Of a DNA stretch of 54,476 nt, positions 19,601-29,233 are shown piece by piece; the stretch's first letter is position 1; each line of letters begins with the position of its first letter. Position numbers and translations under genes: made by a program. This DNA is from an uncultured Bacteroidota bacterium (GTDB lineage: Bacteria > Bacteroidota > Bacteroidia > Bacteroidales > SZUA-534), in assembly GCA_946186925.1 (NCBI GenBank), contig CAMHPA010000016.1, forward strand, positions 1-54,476, in the 5' to 3' direction. The notes beneath the pieces are model-generated. The model was not told where the DNA came from, searched no databases, and saw nothing but the letters and a program-made list of their open reading frames with translations.

Positions 19601-19915
19601 CAATTTTCCACATTCATAGAATGCTTTATCTCCAATACTTGTGACCGAATTAGGTATGGATACTGAATATAAACTTGTACAAGAGGAGAAGGCATTGTAG
19701 CCAATATTTTTAACGACATATGTTATTCCACCGTTATTCACTTTAGAAGGAATTACAATACTGTCAGCCGACCAGTTCTCACCTCTACCAACCGAGACTT
19801 CGTGCTTATTGGCATCTGTAACTGTGTATTTCAAATTATTGATTTCAAAAGTTGTTTGCGTCCAAGCCTGTCCCGCAAGCATTGTGGCAAAAAATAAAAC
19901 GACTAGTTTTTTCAT
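16646..19915 (-). CDS. BspA-like leucine-rich-repeat surface protein with probable T9SS sorting domain
   Basis: 1,089 residues: signal peptide (MKKLVVLFFATMLAGQAWTQ), a short beta domain, then about 30 LRR_5 (TpLRR/BspA) units with the pattern SITIPNSVTSIGDxAFxxC. The repeat blocks are broken three times by a different module containing ATGRPWGA or a similar motif, EKTxL(I/V)(A/G)Y(V/L)G and IPxSV. One unit with PLSLTHRLFINGEEITELVI is typical of BspA proteins. The last 80 or so residues (ILVYDAMGRLVCRD, then GVYLVMVGNVAKRVIVN) look like a type-A C-terminal sorting domain of the type IX secretion system, so the protein is probably exported and attached to the cell surface. BspA-type repeats are known for adhesion to host proteins or to other bacteria; that role is inferred here. 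It is more AT-rich than its neighbours. Confidence 0.88.
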   Translation of the reverse strand: MKKLVVLFFATMLAGQAWTQTTFEINNLKYTVTDANKHEVSVGRGENWSADSIVIPSKVNNGGITYVVKNIGYNAFSSCTSLYSVSIPNSVTSIGDKAFYECGKLKSVTIPNSVVSIGNEAFYMCKGLTSMSISDNLYSIGDEAFYGCSFTSLTIPKTVVSIGEYAFAWCSNLASVIIPDSVKTIGDGAFSGVKNIIYTGDATGRPWGAAKITYYYTEPDENGFIYIDAEKTKLGAYVGENGEVTIPSTVKVIGEKAFYECKKLTSVTIPNSVETINENAFALCSNLSSVTIPSSVKTIGDFAFVSCDSLTSVVIPNSVVTIGNNAFCYCKGLTSVTLGNSVENIGDGVFFECRKLESINIPNSVKSIGNSAFGYCTSLTTITIPNSVVSIDAGAFSNCTGLSTLTIPNSVVSIGDDAFENIKNIVYAGSATGHPWGARYMNAILDEEDFVYSDKEKSRLIGYLGNGGDLIIPNSVRIIANGAFSLNKNRTTITIPDSVVSIGNFAFEDCKSLISVTIGKGCKKIGRGAFGGCDSLTKVEFASLESLCGIDFGAYSANPLSLTHRLFINGEEITELVIPNSITSIGSCTFSGCRSLTSVVIPNTVTSIGTDAFYDCCNLESVTIGDSVVSIGDYAFDNCQKLTDIVIPKSVKSIGQYAFAFCKNMLVAVIPETVETIGEEAFLGVKLIVYSGGVEGEIVGVFGADYRIEENGAVYEDGLVFADVEKTRIVAYVGDGKDINIPNSVTSIGGYAFLYIHEYNDIEIPYNEYGNTLYLGNSQNPYLALIKSGSSSSYVINSSCKIIGDYAFSMNSELRGIIVPDDVVTIGKMAFYDCQNLKSVKIGKGVTAIGDEAFLYCESLKSIDIPNSVTTIGDGAFSNCHMLTSITIPNSVTRIGDGTFEFCHNLASVTIGNSVKIIGKNAFRNCGLTSVSIPNSVTSIGKMAFYECNHLEAVFIPKSVETIGDSAFYLYEFFLGGSLCDNLTIYCEASSKPDGWSNDWNFGNCPVVWGATTAVSESAADNLTVYARGNAIIVENAFAEILVYDAMGRLVCRDATNSISTGNRAEICVNGTGVYLVMVGNVAKRVIVN

Positions 19916-20081
19916 AATTGTGTACGTTTAAGTTTTAAGTTGTTAATTGTCATATAAATATCAAAATAAAAATCAATCCGAAATGAAACTTGCCCAAATC
20001 ATTTGTTTTTGGCGAAAAAAAGCGTGAAACCCGACTGCCTCCCACTCTTTGAAAGGTATTGGCGTAACCTGCGATGTACGA

Positions 20082-20124
20082 AATAAGTCAAGTGCACGCC
20101 AAAGCGTGGCAACTTGAGCCTATT
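20082..20124. other. Imperfect hairpin in a long intergenic region
   Basis: The left arm around CAAGTGCACGC and the right arm GCGTGGCAACTTG pair around a four-base CAAA loop with two single-base bulges; AATAAG and CCTATT extend the pairing partially. A T run begins about 10 bases later on the plus strand. It could be part of a small RNA or a leader structure, or a remnant. Confidence 0.35.
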
Positions 20125-20383
20125 TCCTCCACATCTTTTTTTTAAATCGCCAAATTCTATCAAAGAGAAAGAAAAAGCTCTATGCTTTTATTAACTACAA
20201 ATTACTATTTCTGTCTTTTGTCGTATAAACTCTTTTTTAAATTATCATTTAACGGTCAGTTCAAACGAATCTGTTATCGTTTGTCCGTCAAAGATAGATA
20301 ATTTTGGTTACAACAATCAGAGTCATCCGTGCAATAAAATCATCCGTTGGGCAAATATTTTAATGTCCGAACCACTAAATCAG

Positions 20384-20391
20384 TAAGTTTG
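20384..20391 (+). promoter_or_regulatory. -7 box for the NamZ-like gene
   Basis: TAAGTTTG matches TAnnTTTG exactly and ends 17 bases before the ATG at 20409. Confidence 0.6.
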
Positions 20392-20408
20392 TAGAAACAT
20401 TTACACCG

Positions 20409-21593
20409 ATGCTTAAACGTTTTTTCCCGCTTACCGCGATAATTTTAGTGCTGACGGCAACCACTTGCGCGCAGCACTCTGATAATAAAGAAGATATACT
20501 CACAGGCGCCGACCAAACCGCACAATACGTGCCACTTCTGACGGGCAAACACGTGGCTGTGGTGGCCAACCAGACATCAGTTATTAGTGATATTCATTTG
20601 GTTGACAGTCTTTTGCGGCTTGGCATCGACATCCGCCGAGTTTTTGGCCCCGAGCACGGATTCCGCGGCAAAGCCGATGCTGGCGAGCACCTGGCCGACA
20701 ACATCGACGCTGCGACGGGCCTGCCCGTGGTTTCGCTCTACGGCAAACACCGCAAGCCCACTGCCACCGATATGGACAGTTTAGACATTGTTATATTTGA
20801 TATTCAGGATGTTGGCGTGCGGTTCTACACCTACATTTCGACGTTGCATTACGTGATGGAAGCCTGCGCCGAAAACAATGTGCCGCTGCTGGTGCTCGAC
20901 CGCCCCAATCCCAACGGCTTCTACGTTGACGGGCCTGTGCTCGACACCGCCCGAGTGCGCTCGTTTGTGGGTATGCACCCCGTGCCGCTCGTCCACGGAA
21001 TGACCATTGGTGAGTACGCAATGATGCTGAACGGTGAGCATTGGCTGAAAAACGGCGAAGTGTGCCAACTGATGGTGGTGCCTTGCAAGAATTACACTCA
21101 CCGCACTCATTATCAACTACCTATAAAACCATCGCCAAATCTACCAACCTACCGTTCGGTGCTGCTCTACCCGTCGTTGGGACTGTTTGAAGGCACGTTT
21201 ATGAGCGTGGCGCGCGGCACCGATTTCCCGTTTGAAGCCATCGGCCACCCCGACTATCTTGCTGCACCGTTCCGCTTCACGCCCCACAGCGTTGAAGGCG
21301 CCAAATATCCGCCGTTCAAAGATGTGCCCTGCCGCGGCTACGACTTGCGCCAAATAAGCATCGAGTCGCTCGAAGCCGATGCCCGCATCAATCTTAAATG
21401 GCTGATTGACAGTTATAATTATTTTCTGTCAAAGCCCGATTTCTTCCAATCGTTCGTAGACAAACTTGCTGGCCCCGAACTTCGCAAGCAGATTGAAAAG
21501 GGAATGACCGAAGCCGAAATCCGCCAGTCGTGGCAAGACGGACTGCGTGATTTTCAGCAAATTAGGAAGAAATATTTGCTTTATGAGGAATAG
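20409..21593 (+). CDS. DUF1343 protein, NamZ-like exo-beta-N-acetylmuramidase
   Basis: 394 residues. An N-terminal export signal (MLKRFFPLTAIILVLTATTC) carries a Cys that may be lipidated, although the box is loose, so a type I signal peptide ending at CAQ is also possible. Conserved segments of the DUF1343 family are clear: VVANQTSVI, RRVFGPEHGFRG (about residues 77-88), FDIQDVGVRFYTYISTLHYVM, LDRPNPNGFYVDGP and VARGTDFPFEAIGHP. NamZ of this family removes terminal MurNAc from peptidoglycan fragments in cell-wall turnover and recycling. No MurNAc-uptake genes are adjacent. It has its own -7 box and is followed by a heptad array starting at its stop. Confidence 0.88.
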   Translation: MLKRFFPLTAIILVLTATTCAQHSDNKEDILTGADQTAQYVPLLTGKHVAVVANQTSVISDIHLVDSLLRLGIDIRRVFGPEHGFRGKADAGEHLADNIDAATGLPVVSLYGKHRKPTATDMDSLDIVIFDIQDVGVRFYTYISTLHYVMEACAENNVPLLVLDRPNPNGFYVDGPVLDTARVRSFVGMHPVPLVHGMTIGEYAMMLNGEHWLKNGEVCQLMVVPCKNYTHRTHYQLPIKPSPNLPTYRSVLLYPSLGLFEGTFMSVARGTDFPFEAIGHPDYLAAPFRFTPHSVEGAKYPPFKDVPCRGYDLRQISIESLEADARINLKWLIDSYNYFLSKPDFFQSFVDKLAGPELRKQIEKGMTEAEIRQSWQDGLRDFQQIRKKYLLYEE

Positions 21594-21597
21594 GGTT

Positions 21598-21660
21598 AAA
21601 GTTTGAAGTTATAAGTTTGAAGTTATAAGTTTGAAGTTATAAGTTTGAAGTTATAAGTTT
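21598..21660 (+). repeat. 7-bp tandem array, family A (GTTTGAA / GTTATAA)
   Basis: GTTTGAA and GTTATAA alternate four times, giving a perfect 14-bp period, then end in GTTTTAG. The array starts within ten bases of the NamZ stop codon and is in the sense orientation. Confidence 0.92.
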
Positions 21661-21675
21661 TAGGCATTAGCCTCA

Positions 21676-21713
21676 ATATTTCATTCAATCCTTCTCGCCT
21701 TCAATCCTTCAAT
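21676..21713 (-). repeat. 8-bp tandem array, family E (TTCAATCC)
   Basis: Octamers TTCAATCC, TTCTCGCC, TTCAATCC and TTCAATAA follow one another. The minus-strand word GGATTGAA is the one repeated on the plus strand at 46624-46715. It lies beyond the nhaD terminator, in nhaD-sense orientation. Confidence 0.75.
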
Positions 21714-21749
21714 AAAAAAGCAGGCTATCATTGCTGATAAACCTGCTTT
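21713..21749 (-). terminator. Rho-independent terminator of nhaD
   Basis: On the minus strand AGCAGG pairs with CCTGCT, and an inner TATCA/TGATA stem continues the hairpin. A run of six T follows (A run at 21714-21719 on the plus strand). Confidence 0.8.
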
Positions 21750-21802
21750 CCACAAACAAATGTATAACCCTAAAACTATTTTAAAACATTCAGTTTCGAA
21801 CT

Positions 21803-23200
21803 TTAACTAATCACACACATCGTGACAAAGAATGCGGCGCCGGCAGCATAGCCGACAAGAGCCAGCCACGACACGTTCTTCAGATACCAGATGAAGTCGA
21901 TTTTCTCCAAGCCCATTGCGGCAACACCTGCGGCCGAGCCGATGATGAGCATACTACCACCCGTGCCGGCAGTGTAGGCCAGGAATTCCCAGAACGGACC
22001 GTTCTGCACAAAGTTGGCGGCGTAGCCAACTGCGTCGGCGGCCTCAATGGGGTACATACCCATCGCGCCAGCCACAAGTGGCACATTATCAACCACCGAC
22101 GACAACACGCCAATGATGACATCGATAATGAAAACACCGCCCGTTGCATCTTTGAAGCATCCGTCCAAAGCGTTCGACATCAGCGACAAGTGGCCGGCCG
22201 ACTGCAATGCCGAAACAGCAAGCAGGATGCCCAGGAAGAACAGAATGGTCGGGGTGTCGATATGCGTGAGAATGTAGGTCGGGCGCAGTTTGTTTTTGAT
22301 GCCCGGCGCGTGATTCTTATGGATAAGCTCTGTGGCAGCCCACACAATAGACAAGCTCAACAACATTCCGAGGTAAGGCGGAAGATGTGTAACTGTTTTA
22401 AATACAGGCACGAACAGCAAACCGCAAACGCCCATTGCAAGCATCGCCTTTTGGGTGCGCGGTGTTGTACCCCAGTCGTCCTTGTCTATCGACTCGTCGG
22501 TTGGGCGCTCAATATCGCCCCTGAACGTGAAGCTCAAGATTATCAACGGGATGCAGAGGCAGATGAGCGAAGGCAGGAAAACTTCGAAGATGATTTTATC
22601 GGTTGTCACCTGTCCGCCAATCCAGAGCATAATGGTAGTGACGTCACCAATTGGCGACCACGCGCCGCCTGCGTTCGCCGCAATCACAATCATACTGGCG
22701 TAGAACCAACGCATTTTCTGGTCGGCAACAAGTTTGCGAAGCAGCGCCACCATTACGATGGTGGTTGTCAGGTTATCGAGAATGGCGCTCATAAAGAACG
22801 TCAGGAGGCTCAGAATCCACAGCAGTTTGACCTTGTTGGTGGTTTTGATTTTGTCGGTGATGACCTTGAATCCGCGGTGGCGGTCAACGGTCTCGACAAT
22901 GGTCATCGCGCCAAGCAGGAAGAACAGGATTTCGGCCGTATCTCCCAGATGGTGAACAAGTTCGTAACTGAAGAAAGAATGAATGTTCTCGTCGGTGAGT
23001 CCGCCCTCGACGGTCATCGAGTATTTGTTCCACGCTGCGCTGTGGCCGAGCGACAGAATGCTGTCGGCGCCAAGTGCATAAATAGCCCACAAAGCCGCGC
23101 CGATGAAGAGCGCCGGTGCCGCCTTGTCAATTCTGAAAGGGTGTTCCATTGCAATGGCAATGTAGCCGAGCACGAACACCAAAATCATAACTGCAAACAT
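21803..23200 (-). CDS. nhaD: Na+/H+ antiporter NhaD
   Basis: 465 residues with about 12 membrane segments. NhaD-type motifs are clear: MSAILDNLTTTIVMVALLRK (about residues 138-157), IVIAANAGGAWSPIGDVTTI, VIIGVLSSVVDNVPLVAGAM and YTAGTGGSMLIIGSAAGVAA. NhaD exchanges cytoplasmic sodium (or lithium) for protons at the inner membrane. The upstream gene in the same direction is a CLC-type chloride/proton antiporter, but 240 bases with a separate -7 box and an inverted repeat lie between, so nhaD is probably transcribed on its own. Length and motif order are normal for the family. Confidence 0.93.
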   Translation of the reverse strand: MFAVMILVFVLGYIAIAMEHPFRIDKAAPALFIGAALWAIYALGADSILSLGHSAAWNKYSMTVEGGLTDENIHSFFSYELVHHLGDTAEILFFLLGAMTIVETVDRHRGFKVITDKIKTTNKVKLLWILSLLTFFMSAILDNLTTTIVMVALLRKLVADQKMRWFYASMIVIAANAGGAWSPIGDVTTIMLWIGGQVTTDKIIFEVFLPSLICLCIPLIILSFTFRGDIERPTDESIDKDDWGTTPRTQKAMLAMGVCGLLFVPVFKTVTHLPPYLGMLLSLSIVWAATELIHKNHAPGIKNKLRPTYILTHIDTPTILFFLGILLAVSALQSAGHLSLMSNALDGCFKDATGGVFIIDVIIGVLSSVVDNVPLVAGAMGMYPIEAADAVGYAANFVQNGPFWEFLAYTAGTGGSMLIIGSAAGVAAMGLEKIDFIWYLKNVSWLALVGYAAGAAFFVTMCVIS

Positions 23201-23233
23201 ATCAATGTACTTTTATCCCCAATTTTTCGGGCG

Positions 23234-23241
23234 CAAAAGTA
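23234..23241 (-). promoter_or_regulatory. -7 box for nhaD
   Basis: The minus strand reads TACTTTTG, an exact TAnnTTTG match, ending 33 bases before the ATG at 23200. Confidence 0.65.
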
Positions 23242-23312
23242 GTGGTTCAAGAACCATTAATTCTATAATGATTATGGTATTTTTCTATAATATCGATTGA
23301 TAAAACCGATTG

Positions 23313-23366
23313 GTTGCATAAACTAACTACCTGATTTATTGCAAACTTTCAAACAGTTTATGCAAC
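23313..23366. promoter_or_regulatory. 11-bp perfect inverted repeat upstream of nhaD
   Basis: GTTGCATAAAC (23313-23323) and GTTTATGCAAC (23356-23366) are perfect inverted arms separated by 32 AT-rich bases. The element lies 70-130 bases upstream of the nhaD -7 box and 76 bases past the clcA-like stop. No T run follows, so it is more likely a pair of operator half-sites or an mRNA hairpin than a terminator. No binding protein can be named. Confidence 0.45.
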
Positions 23367-23441
23367 AACGTTTTTCGGATTGACGATAAAAATAGATGAG
23401 TGTGGTTGGGAACTTTTACTGGTAGATTTATTTGTCCGCCA

Positions 23442-25253
23442 CTATTCTTCCGCAAAATTAAGCAGCACCTTGCGGTATGCGGTGTAAATTTTTGATTTTG
23501 AGATATATCCCATATACAATCCGTTTTTGATGACGGGCAGGTTCCAGGCGCCTGATTTTTCGAATTTTTCCATCACCACATCCATTGTGTCGGTGGTTTT
23601 CACGGTGTCGGGCGGCATCACCATCAACTCATATATATAGGTGTTGTCGTACATCTCGGTGTTGAACATTATCTTGCGGATGTCGTCGAGCAGGACGATT
23701 CCCATCAGTTTGCCTTCTTCATCGACCACGGGGAAAATGTTGCGGCGCGAGTGCGAGATGGCGTTCACAAGGTCGCGCAGAGTTTGGTCGGGGCCCACTT
23801 CGGTCAGGTCGTGCTCAACTTCCTTTTCAAGCCGCATCAGCGTCAAAGCGGCGCGGTCCTTGTTGTGGGTTATCAGGTCGCCGCTTTGCGCGAGACGTTT
23901 GGTGTAGATGCTGTGCGGTTCAAAGTAATAGATTGTTACATAAGCACTTACCGATGCCACCATCAGCGGGACAAACAGATTGTATCCGCCCGTGATTTCG
24001 GCAATCAGGAAGATGCCTGTGAGCGGCGCGTGCATCAGTGCCGACATAAAAGCGGCCATCCCGACAAGGGCGAAATTTACTTCGCTTACGCTAATAAAAT
24101 CCAGACAATTAAGCAGATGCGCCATCATATAGCCGAGCACGCCGCCCATAAAGAGCGATGGTGCGAACACACCGCCAATGCCGCCTGCGCCTGTGGTTGC
24201 CGATGTGGCTATCACTTTGAAAATCAGCATTAGAGCGCAGTACGCAACAACCACCCAGACGCCGTCGCCAAACTGACCGAACATTGAGTGGTCGAGAATG
24301 CGCAGACCGTCGCCCGTAAGTATCTCGCGCAGAGCATCATAACCTTCGCCGAAGAGCGGCGGGAAAAGCCAGATGAGCAGCCCCAGAATCACACCGCCGA
24401 TGGCGATTTTCTTCCACGGGTTCAGTATCTTGCTGAACCATTTTTCCATCCGCATCGATGTTGCCGTGAAGTACCAGCCGATGAGCCCTGCGGCCACGCC
24501 AAGTATCAGATAGAGTGGAATATTGTGCAGTTCGAAAGTGGGCGGTTGCGGAAGGGTGCAGAGCGTGGCTTCGCTGCCAAGGAAGAAGTACGACATCAGC
24601 GTGGCTGTGACGGCCGAAATCAAGAGCGGCGCCAGCGAAGCCATTGTCATATCGAGCATCAGCACTTCCAGAGTGAAGACCAAGCCCGCAATCGGGGCCT
24701 TGAAAATGCCAGCCACAGCACCCGCGGCGCCGCAGCCAATCATCAGGATAACTTGCTTATAATTAAGTTTGAAAAGCCGCGCCAGATTGCTGCCGATGGC
24801 CGCGCCCGTGAGCACTATCGGCGCTTCGGCACCAACCGAACCGCCAAACCCGATGGTGAGCGAACTGCCCACTATGCCAGTGTAGGTGTTGTGCGCCTTG
24901 ATGATGCCGTTTTTGCGTGATATACAGAACAATACGCGGGTGATTCCGTGCGAGATGTTGTCTTTGACGTGGAATTTTATCCAAAGCGTGGTGAGCAGAA
25001 TGCCCACGGCAGGCAACGCAAGGTAGATGTAACTTCCGAAACCAGAGTTAATTGCCTTCAGCACAAACTGATAGGTCAGGTGGATGGTGTTTTTCAGAAC
25101 CACGGCAGCCAGTCCACTCAACAGGCCGACCACAAAACTCAGAATCAGAATAAACTGATTTTCAGTTAGATGTATGCCACGCCAAATGTGAAGCCGCTCA
25201 ATAAACGGAATCTTGATGCGAAGTTTGAAAATCGATTTTATGCTGCCAATCAT
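23442..25253 (-). CDS. CLC-type chloride channel/antiporter with C-terminal CBS pair
   Basis: 603 residues. About residues 1-440 are the CLC membrane domain with the motifs GFGGSVGAEAPIVLTGAAIG, whose Glu occupies the position of the gating glutamate, and GGIGGVFAPSLFMGGVLGYM, the third anion-binding signature. The first CLC signature GSGIP is not recognisable; the region reads DNISHGITRV, which I believe is normal for this Bacteroidota subgroup. Two CBS domains (about 470-595) would sense nucleotides or ionic conditions. The protein moves chloride or similar anions across the inner membrane, possibly as an H+-coupled exchanger. The next gene downstream is nhaD. Confidence 0.9.
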   Translation of the reverse strand: MIGSIKSIFKLRIKIPFIERLHIWRGIHLTENQFILILSFVVGLLSGLAAVVLKNTIHLTYQFVLKAINSGFGSYIYLALPAVGILLTTLWIKFHVKDNISHGITRVLFCISRKNGIIKAHNTYTGIVGSSLTIGFGGSVGAEAPIVLTGAAIGSNLARLFKLNYKQVILMIGCGAAGAVAGIFKAPIAGLVFTLEVLMLDMTMASLAPLLISAVTATLMSYFFLGSEATLCTLPQPPTFELHNIPLYLILGVAAGLIGWYFTATSMRMEKWFSKILNPWKKIAIGGVILGLLIWLFPPLFGEGYDALREILTGDGLRILDHSMFGQFGDGVWVVVAYCALMLIFKVIATSATTGAGGIGGVFAPSLFMGGVLGYMMAHLLNCLDFISVSEVNFALVGMAAFMSALMHAPLTGIFLIAEITGGYNLFVPLMVASVSAYVTIYYFEPHSIYTKRLAQSGDLITHNKDRAALTLMRLEKEVEHDLTEVGPDQTLRDLVNAISHSRRNIFPVVDEEGKLMGIVLLDDIRKIMFNTEMYDNTYIYELMVMPPDTVKTTDTMDVVMEKFEKSGAWNLPVIKNGLYMGYISKSKIYTAYRKVLLNFAEE

Positions 25254-25295
25254 ATTTCTACCGAAAAACGCTGAATTTCAACTGTTAACCAAATC

Positions 25296-25868
25296 TTATT
25301 TGCGCTTCTTCTCAACCGTCCACCCGAATTTGCCAATCCGCTTGCCCAACTTGTAGTATTGGCCGTGCATATAGGCAATCATATCGGCCGCGCCAAGGTC
25401 GAAGGCTCCCGTTTTGGGGTTCATATATTTCTCGTCGGCGTTCACGGCCACAACGTTGGCGATGAACATATCGTGCGTGCCAAGTTCTTTAATCTCAACT
25501 ACTTTGCACTCAATATTGACGGGCGATTCGTCAATCATCGGGGCGGCAACTTGAGTGGCCTTGATGGGTGTCAGCCCCATCGCTTCAAACTTGTCCACTT
25601 CACGTCCCGATTTCACGCCGCACCAGTCGGTGGCCTTTGCCAACTCACTGTTAGTCAGATTGATGACAAACTCGCCCGACTCTTTGATAATGTTGTACGA
25701 GTGGCGGCTCTTGCGGATTGACACGTAGCACATCGGCGGGTCGGAACAGATGGTGCCCGTCCACGAAGCGGTGAAAACGTTGCGCTCGCCGTCCATACGG
25801 CCGCAACTCACCAGCACCGCAGGCAGCGGATAAATCATTGTTCCAGGTCGCCAGGTTTGTTTTGCCAT
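25296..25868 (-). CDS. Flavin reductase family protein (FMN-binding split barrel)
   Basis: 190 residues from the ATG at 25868. Motifs of the FMN-dependent flavin reductase/flavoredoxin family are visible: YPLPAVLVSCG, FTASWTGTICSDPPMCYVSI and GEFVINLTN, then PVNIECKVVEI. Members bind FMN and reduce free flavin or other substrates with NAD(P)H; the substrate is unknown. A TTG start at 25895 falls within the -7 box (25893-25900) and is rejected. The gene is convergent with nothing and stands alone between the CLC gene and the ribosomal-protein operon. Confidence 0.88.
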   Translation of the reverse strand: MAKQTWRPGTMIYPLPAVLVSCGRMDGERNVFTASWTGTICSDPPMCYVSIRKSRHSYNIIKESGEFVINLTNSELAKATDWCGVKSGREVDKFEAMGLTPIKATQVAAPMIDESPVNIECKVVEIKELGTHDMFIANVVAVNADEKYMNPKTGAFDLGAADMIAYMHGQYYKLGKRIGKFGWTVEKKRK

Positions 25869-25892
25869 TTCTCGCGTTTTTGTAAACGGATG

Positions 25893-25900
25893 CAAATATA
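25893..25900 (-). promoter_or_regulatory. -7 box for the flavin reductase gene
   Basis: The minus strand reads TATATTTG, an exact match to the consensus, 24 bases upstream of the ATG at 25868. Confidence 0.65.
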
Positions 25901-25973
25901 ATTTCTATGGCAAAAGATGAAAGGGAAAATATTTCACAAACAATGATATATTTCTTTCAATCCTCCACTCCAC

Positions 25974-26001
25974 AAAAAAAGCCGTCCCGAAAGGAACGGC
26001 T
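25974..26001 (-). terminator. Terminator of the thrS-infC-rpmI-rplT operon
   Basis: On the minus strand AGCCGTTCC pairs with GGGACGGCT around a short loop and is followed by seven T. It stands 32 bases past the rplT stop. Confidence 0.88.
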
Positions 26002-26032
26002 TCATATTGTACCTCAATCGAAAAATCTTGAT

Positions 26033-26377
26033 TTATTTTACCGAATTAACAACGGCTTCGAAAGCCTTTGGTTGGTTCATTGCAAGGTCGGCAAGGACTT
26101 TGCGGTTGATTTCAACGTTGGCTTTCGCCAGTTTGCCTATGAGTTCTGAGTATGACAACCCATATTGGCGGGCACCAGCATTGATACGCTGAATCCACAA
26201 AGCGCGGAATGAGCGTTTCTTGTTGCGGCGGTCGCGATAGGCGTATTGTTGGCCTTTTTCAAAGGTGTTTTTGGCAACGGTCCACACATTGGCGCGGCCA
26301 AGGAAATTACCTTTGGTTTGTTTTAAAATTTTCTTCCTTCTTGCTCTTGAAGCTACGTGATTTACTGAACGCGGCAT
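26033..26377 (-). CDS. rplT: 50S ribosomal protein L20
   Basis: 114 residues with the standard L20 N-terminus [20 protein letters not shown] and the conserved core [21 protein letters not shown]20 binds 23S rRNA early in 50S assembly. It is the last gene of the conserved thrS-infC-rpmI-rplT order and is followed by a strong terminator. The 101-base gap to rpmI contains a small hairpin (26405-26424) that could play a role in autoregulation. Confidence 0.97.
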   Translation of the reverse strand: MPRSVNHVASRARRKKILKQTKGNFLGRANVWTVAKNTFEKGQQYAYRDRRNKKRSFRALWIQRINAGARQYGLSYSELIGKLAKANVEINRKVLADLAMNQPKAFEAVVNSVK

Positions 26378-26478
26378 AATTTTACGATTTTAGGAATGGT
26401 TAGCGTTCCTCTCCTTTAGGAAACTTCGACAGCTAATACATTCGCGGTTAAACAATTAAAATTTAATTTCTTTTCGGC

Positions 26479-26676
26479 TTATCTCATTGCCAGGCAAAGT
26501 TTGATATTCTTAACATCAGCCTTGTCAACGGTTGTGAAATAAGTCAGGTTACGCTTCTGCTTTGTCCCTTTCTTGGTCAGGATGTGGCTTTTGTAAGCGT
26601 GTTTTCTTTTGATTTTTCCGGTGCCTGTAAGCACGAATCTTTTCTTTGCGCCGGAATTGGTTTTCATTTTAGGCAT
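26479..26676 (-). CDS. rpmI: 50S ribosomal protein L35
   Basis: 65 residues from the ATG at 26676. The N-terminus [20 protein letters not shown] is the L35 signature, and [14 protein letters not shown] follows. A longer frame exists upstream but does not match the family start. The gene lies 19 bases after infC and is part of the same transcript. Confidence 0.96.
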   Translation of the reverse strand: MPKMKTNSGAKKRFVLTGTGKIKRKHAYKSHILTKKGTKQKRNLTYFTTVDKADVKNIKLCLAMR

Positions 26677-26695
26677 AACTGTACAAAATTTAAAT

Positions 26696-27247
26696 TTATT
26701 TTTTCTTTTTCGGTACAATAGTCATTATCATTCGTTTGCCCTCGAGAGTAGGCAGTTGCTCGACTTTTCCGTAGTCCTCGAGCTCGTTGGCCAACCGCAG
26801 CAGAACAAGTTCGCCTTGGTCTTTGAACAGGATTGAGCGGCCTTTGAAGAACACGTAAACCTTCACCTTTGCGCCCTCCTCAAGGAACTTGATGGCGTGG
26901 TTTTTCTTGAAATTGAAGTCGTGCTCGTCAGTCTGCGGCCCGAAACGGATAACCTTGATTACAACTTTCGAAGCATTGGCTTTCATTTCTTTCTGCTTCT
27001 TTTTCAGAGCATAAAGGAACTTGCTGTAGTCAATCGCCTTGCAGACCGGTGGGTCGGCGTTAGGCGAAATCTCAACCAAATCGACACCCAGCTCGTCGGC
27101 AATTTTCATTGCGTCACGAATGCTGTAGATGCCTTGCTCCACATTGTCGCCAACCAAACGCACGCGCGGTGCGATGATTTCCTCGTTAATCCTGTTGGAA
27201 GCCTTGTCGTCCGATGCCGGCTTCCGTTGTGGCTTGTTCTCGATAAT
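26696..27247 (-). CDS. infC: Translation initiation factor IF-3, probable AUU start
   Basis: 183 residues if translation begins at the ATT at 27247-27245. The core is typical IF-3: [35 protein letters not shown] and the C-terminal domain starting [17 protein letters not shown]. Between the in-frame TAG upstream and the conserved RINEEI there is no ATG, GTG or TTG; the first is a GTG at 27163, which would delete the conserved N-terminus. A strong AGGAG (27261-27257) sits nine bases before the ATT. E. coli infC also starts at AUU, which lets IF-3 repress its own synthesis, so the same control is likely here. The next in-frame codon is ATC; a first ATT at 27256 is directly against AGGAG and less likely. 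The gene follows thrS by 18 bases. Confidence 0.93.
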   Translation of the reverse strand: MIENKPQRKPASDDKASNRINEEIIAPRVRLVGDNVEQGIYSIRDAMKIADELGVDLVEISPNADPPVCKAIDYSKFLYALKKKQKEMKANASKVVIKVIRFGPQTDEHDFNFKKNHAIKFLEEGAKVKVYVFFKGRSILFKDQGELVLLRLANELEDYGKVEQLPTLEGKRMIMTIVPKKKK

Positions 27248-27265
27248 AGTTTGAATCTCCTATAA

Positions 27266-29206
<1,941 letters not shown>

Positions 29207-29233
29207 AATAATACGTCCACTAAAAATGGTCGG

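Larger units (their letters stand above)
19916..20408. other. Divergent intergenic region with one structured element
   Basis: The 493 bases between the LRR gene and the NamZ-like gene hold no ORF of note. Seen here: a possible degenerate -7 box for the LRR gene (minus strand TTATTTTG at 19962-19969), a bulged hairpin at 20082-20124 followed by a T run near 20135-20142, and the NamZ -7 box at 20384-20391. The rest is AT-rich without clear features. Confidence 0.6.

Noticed and set aside
22190-23242. 350-residue plus-strand frame
   Set aside because: Antisense to nhaD; composition is that of a complementary-strand shadow.
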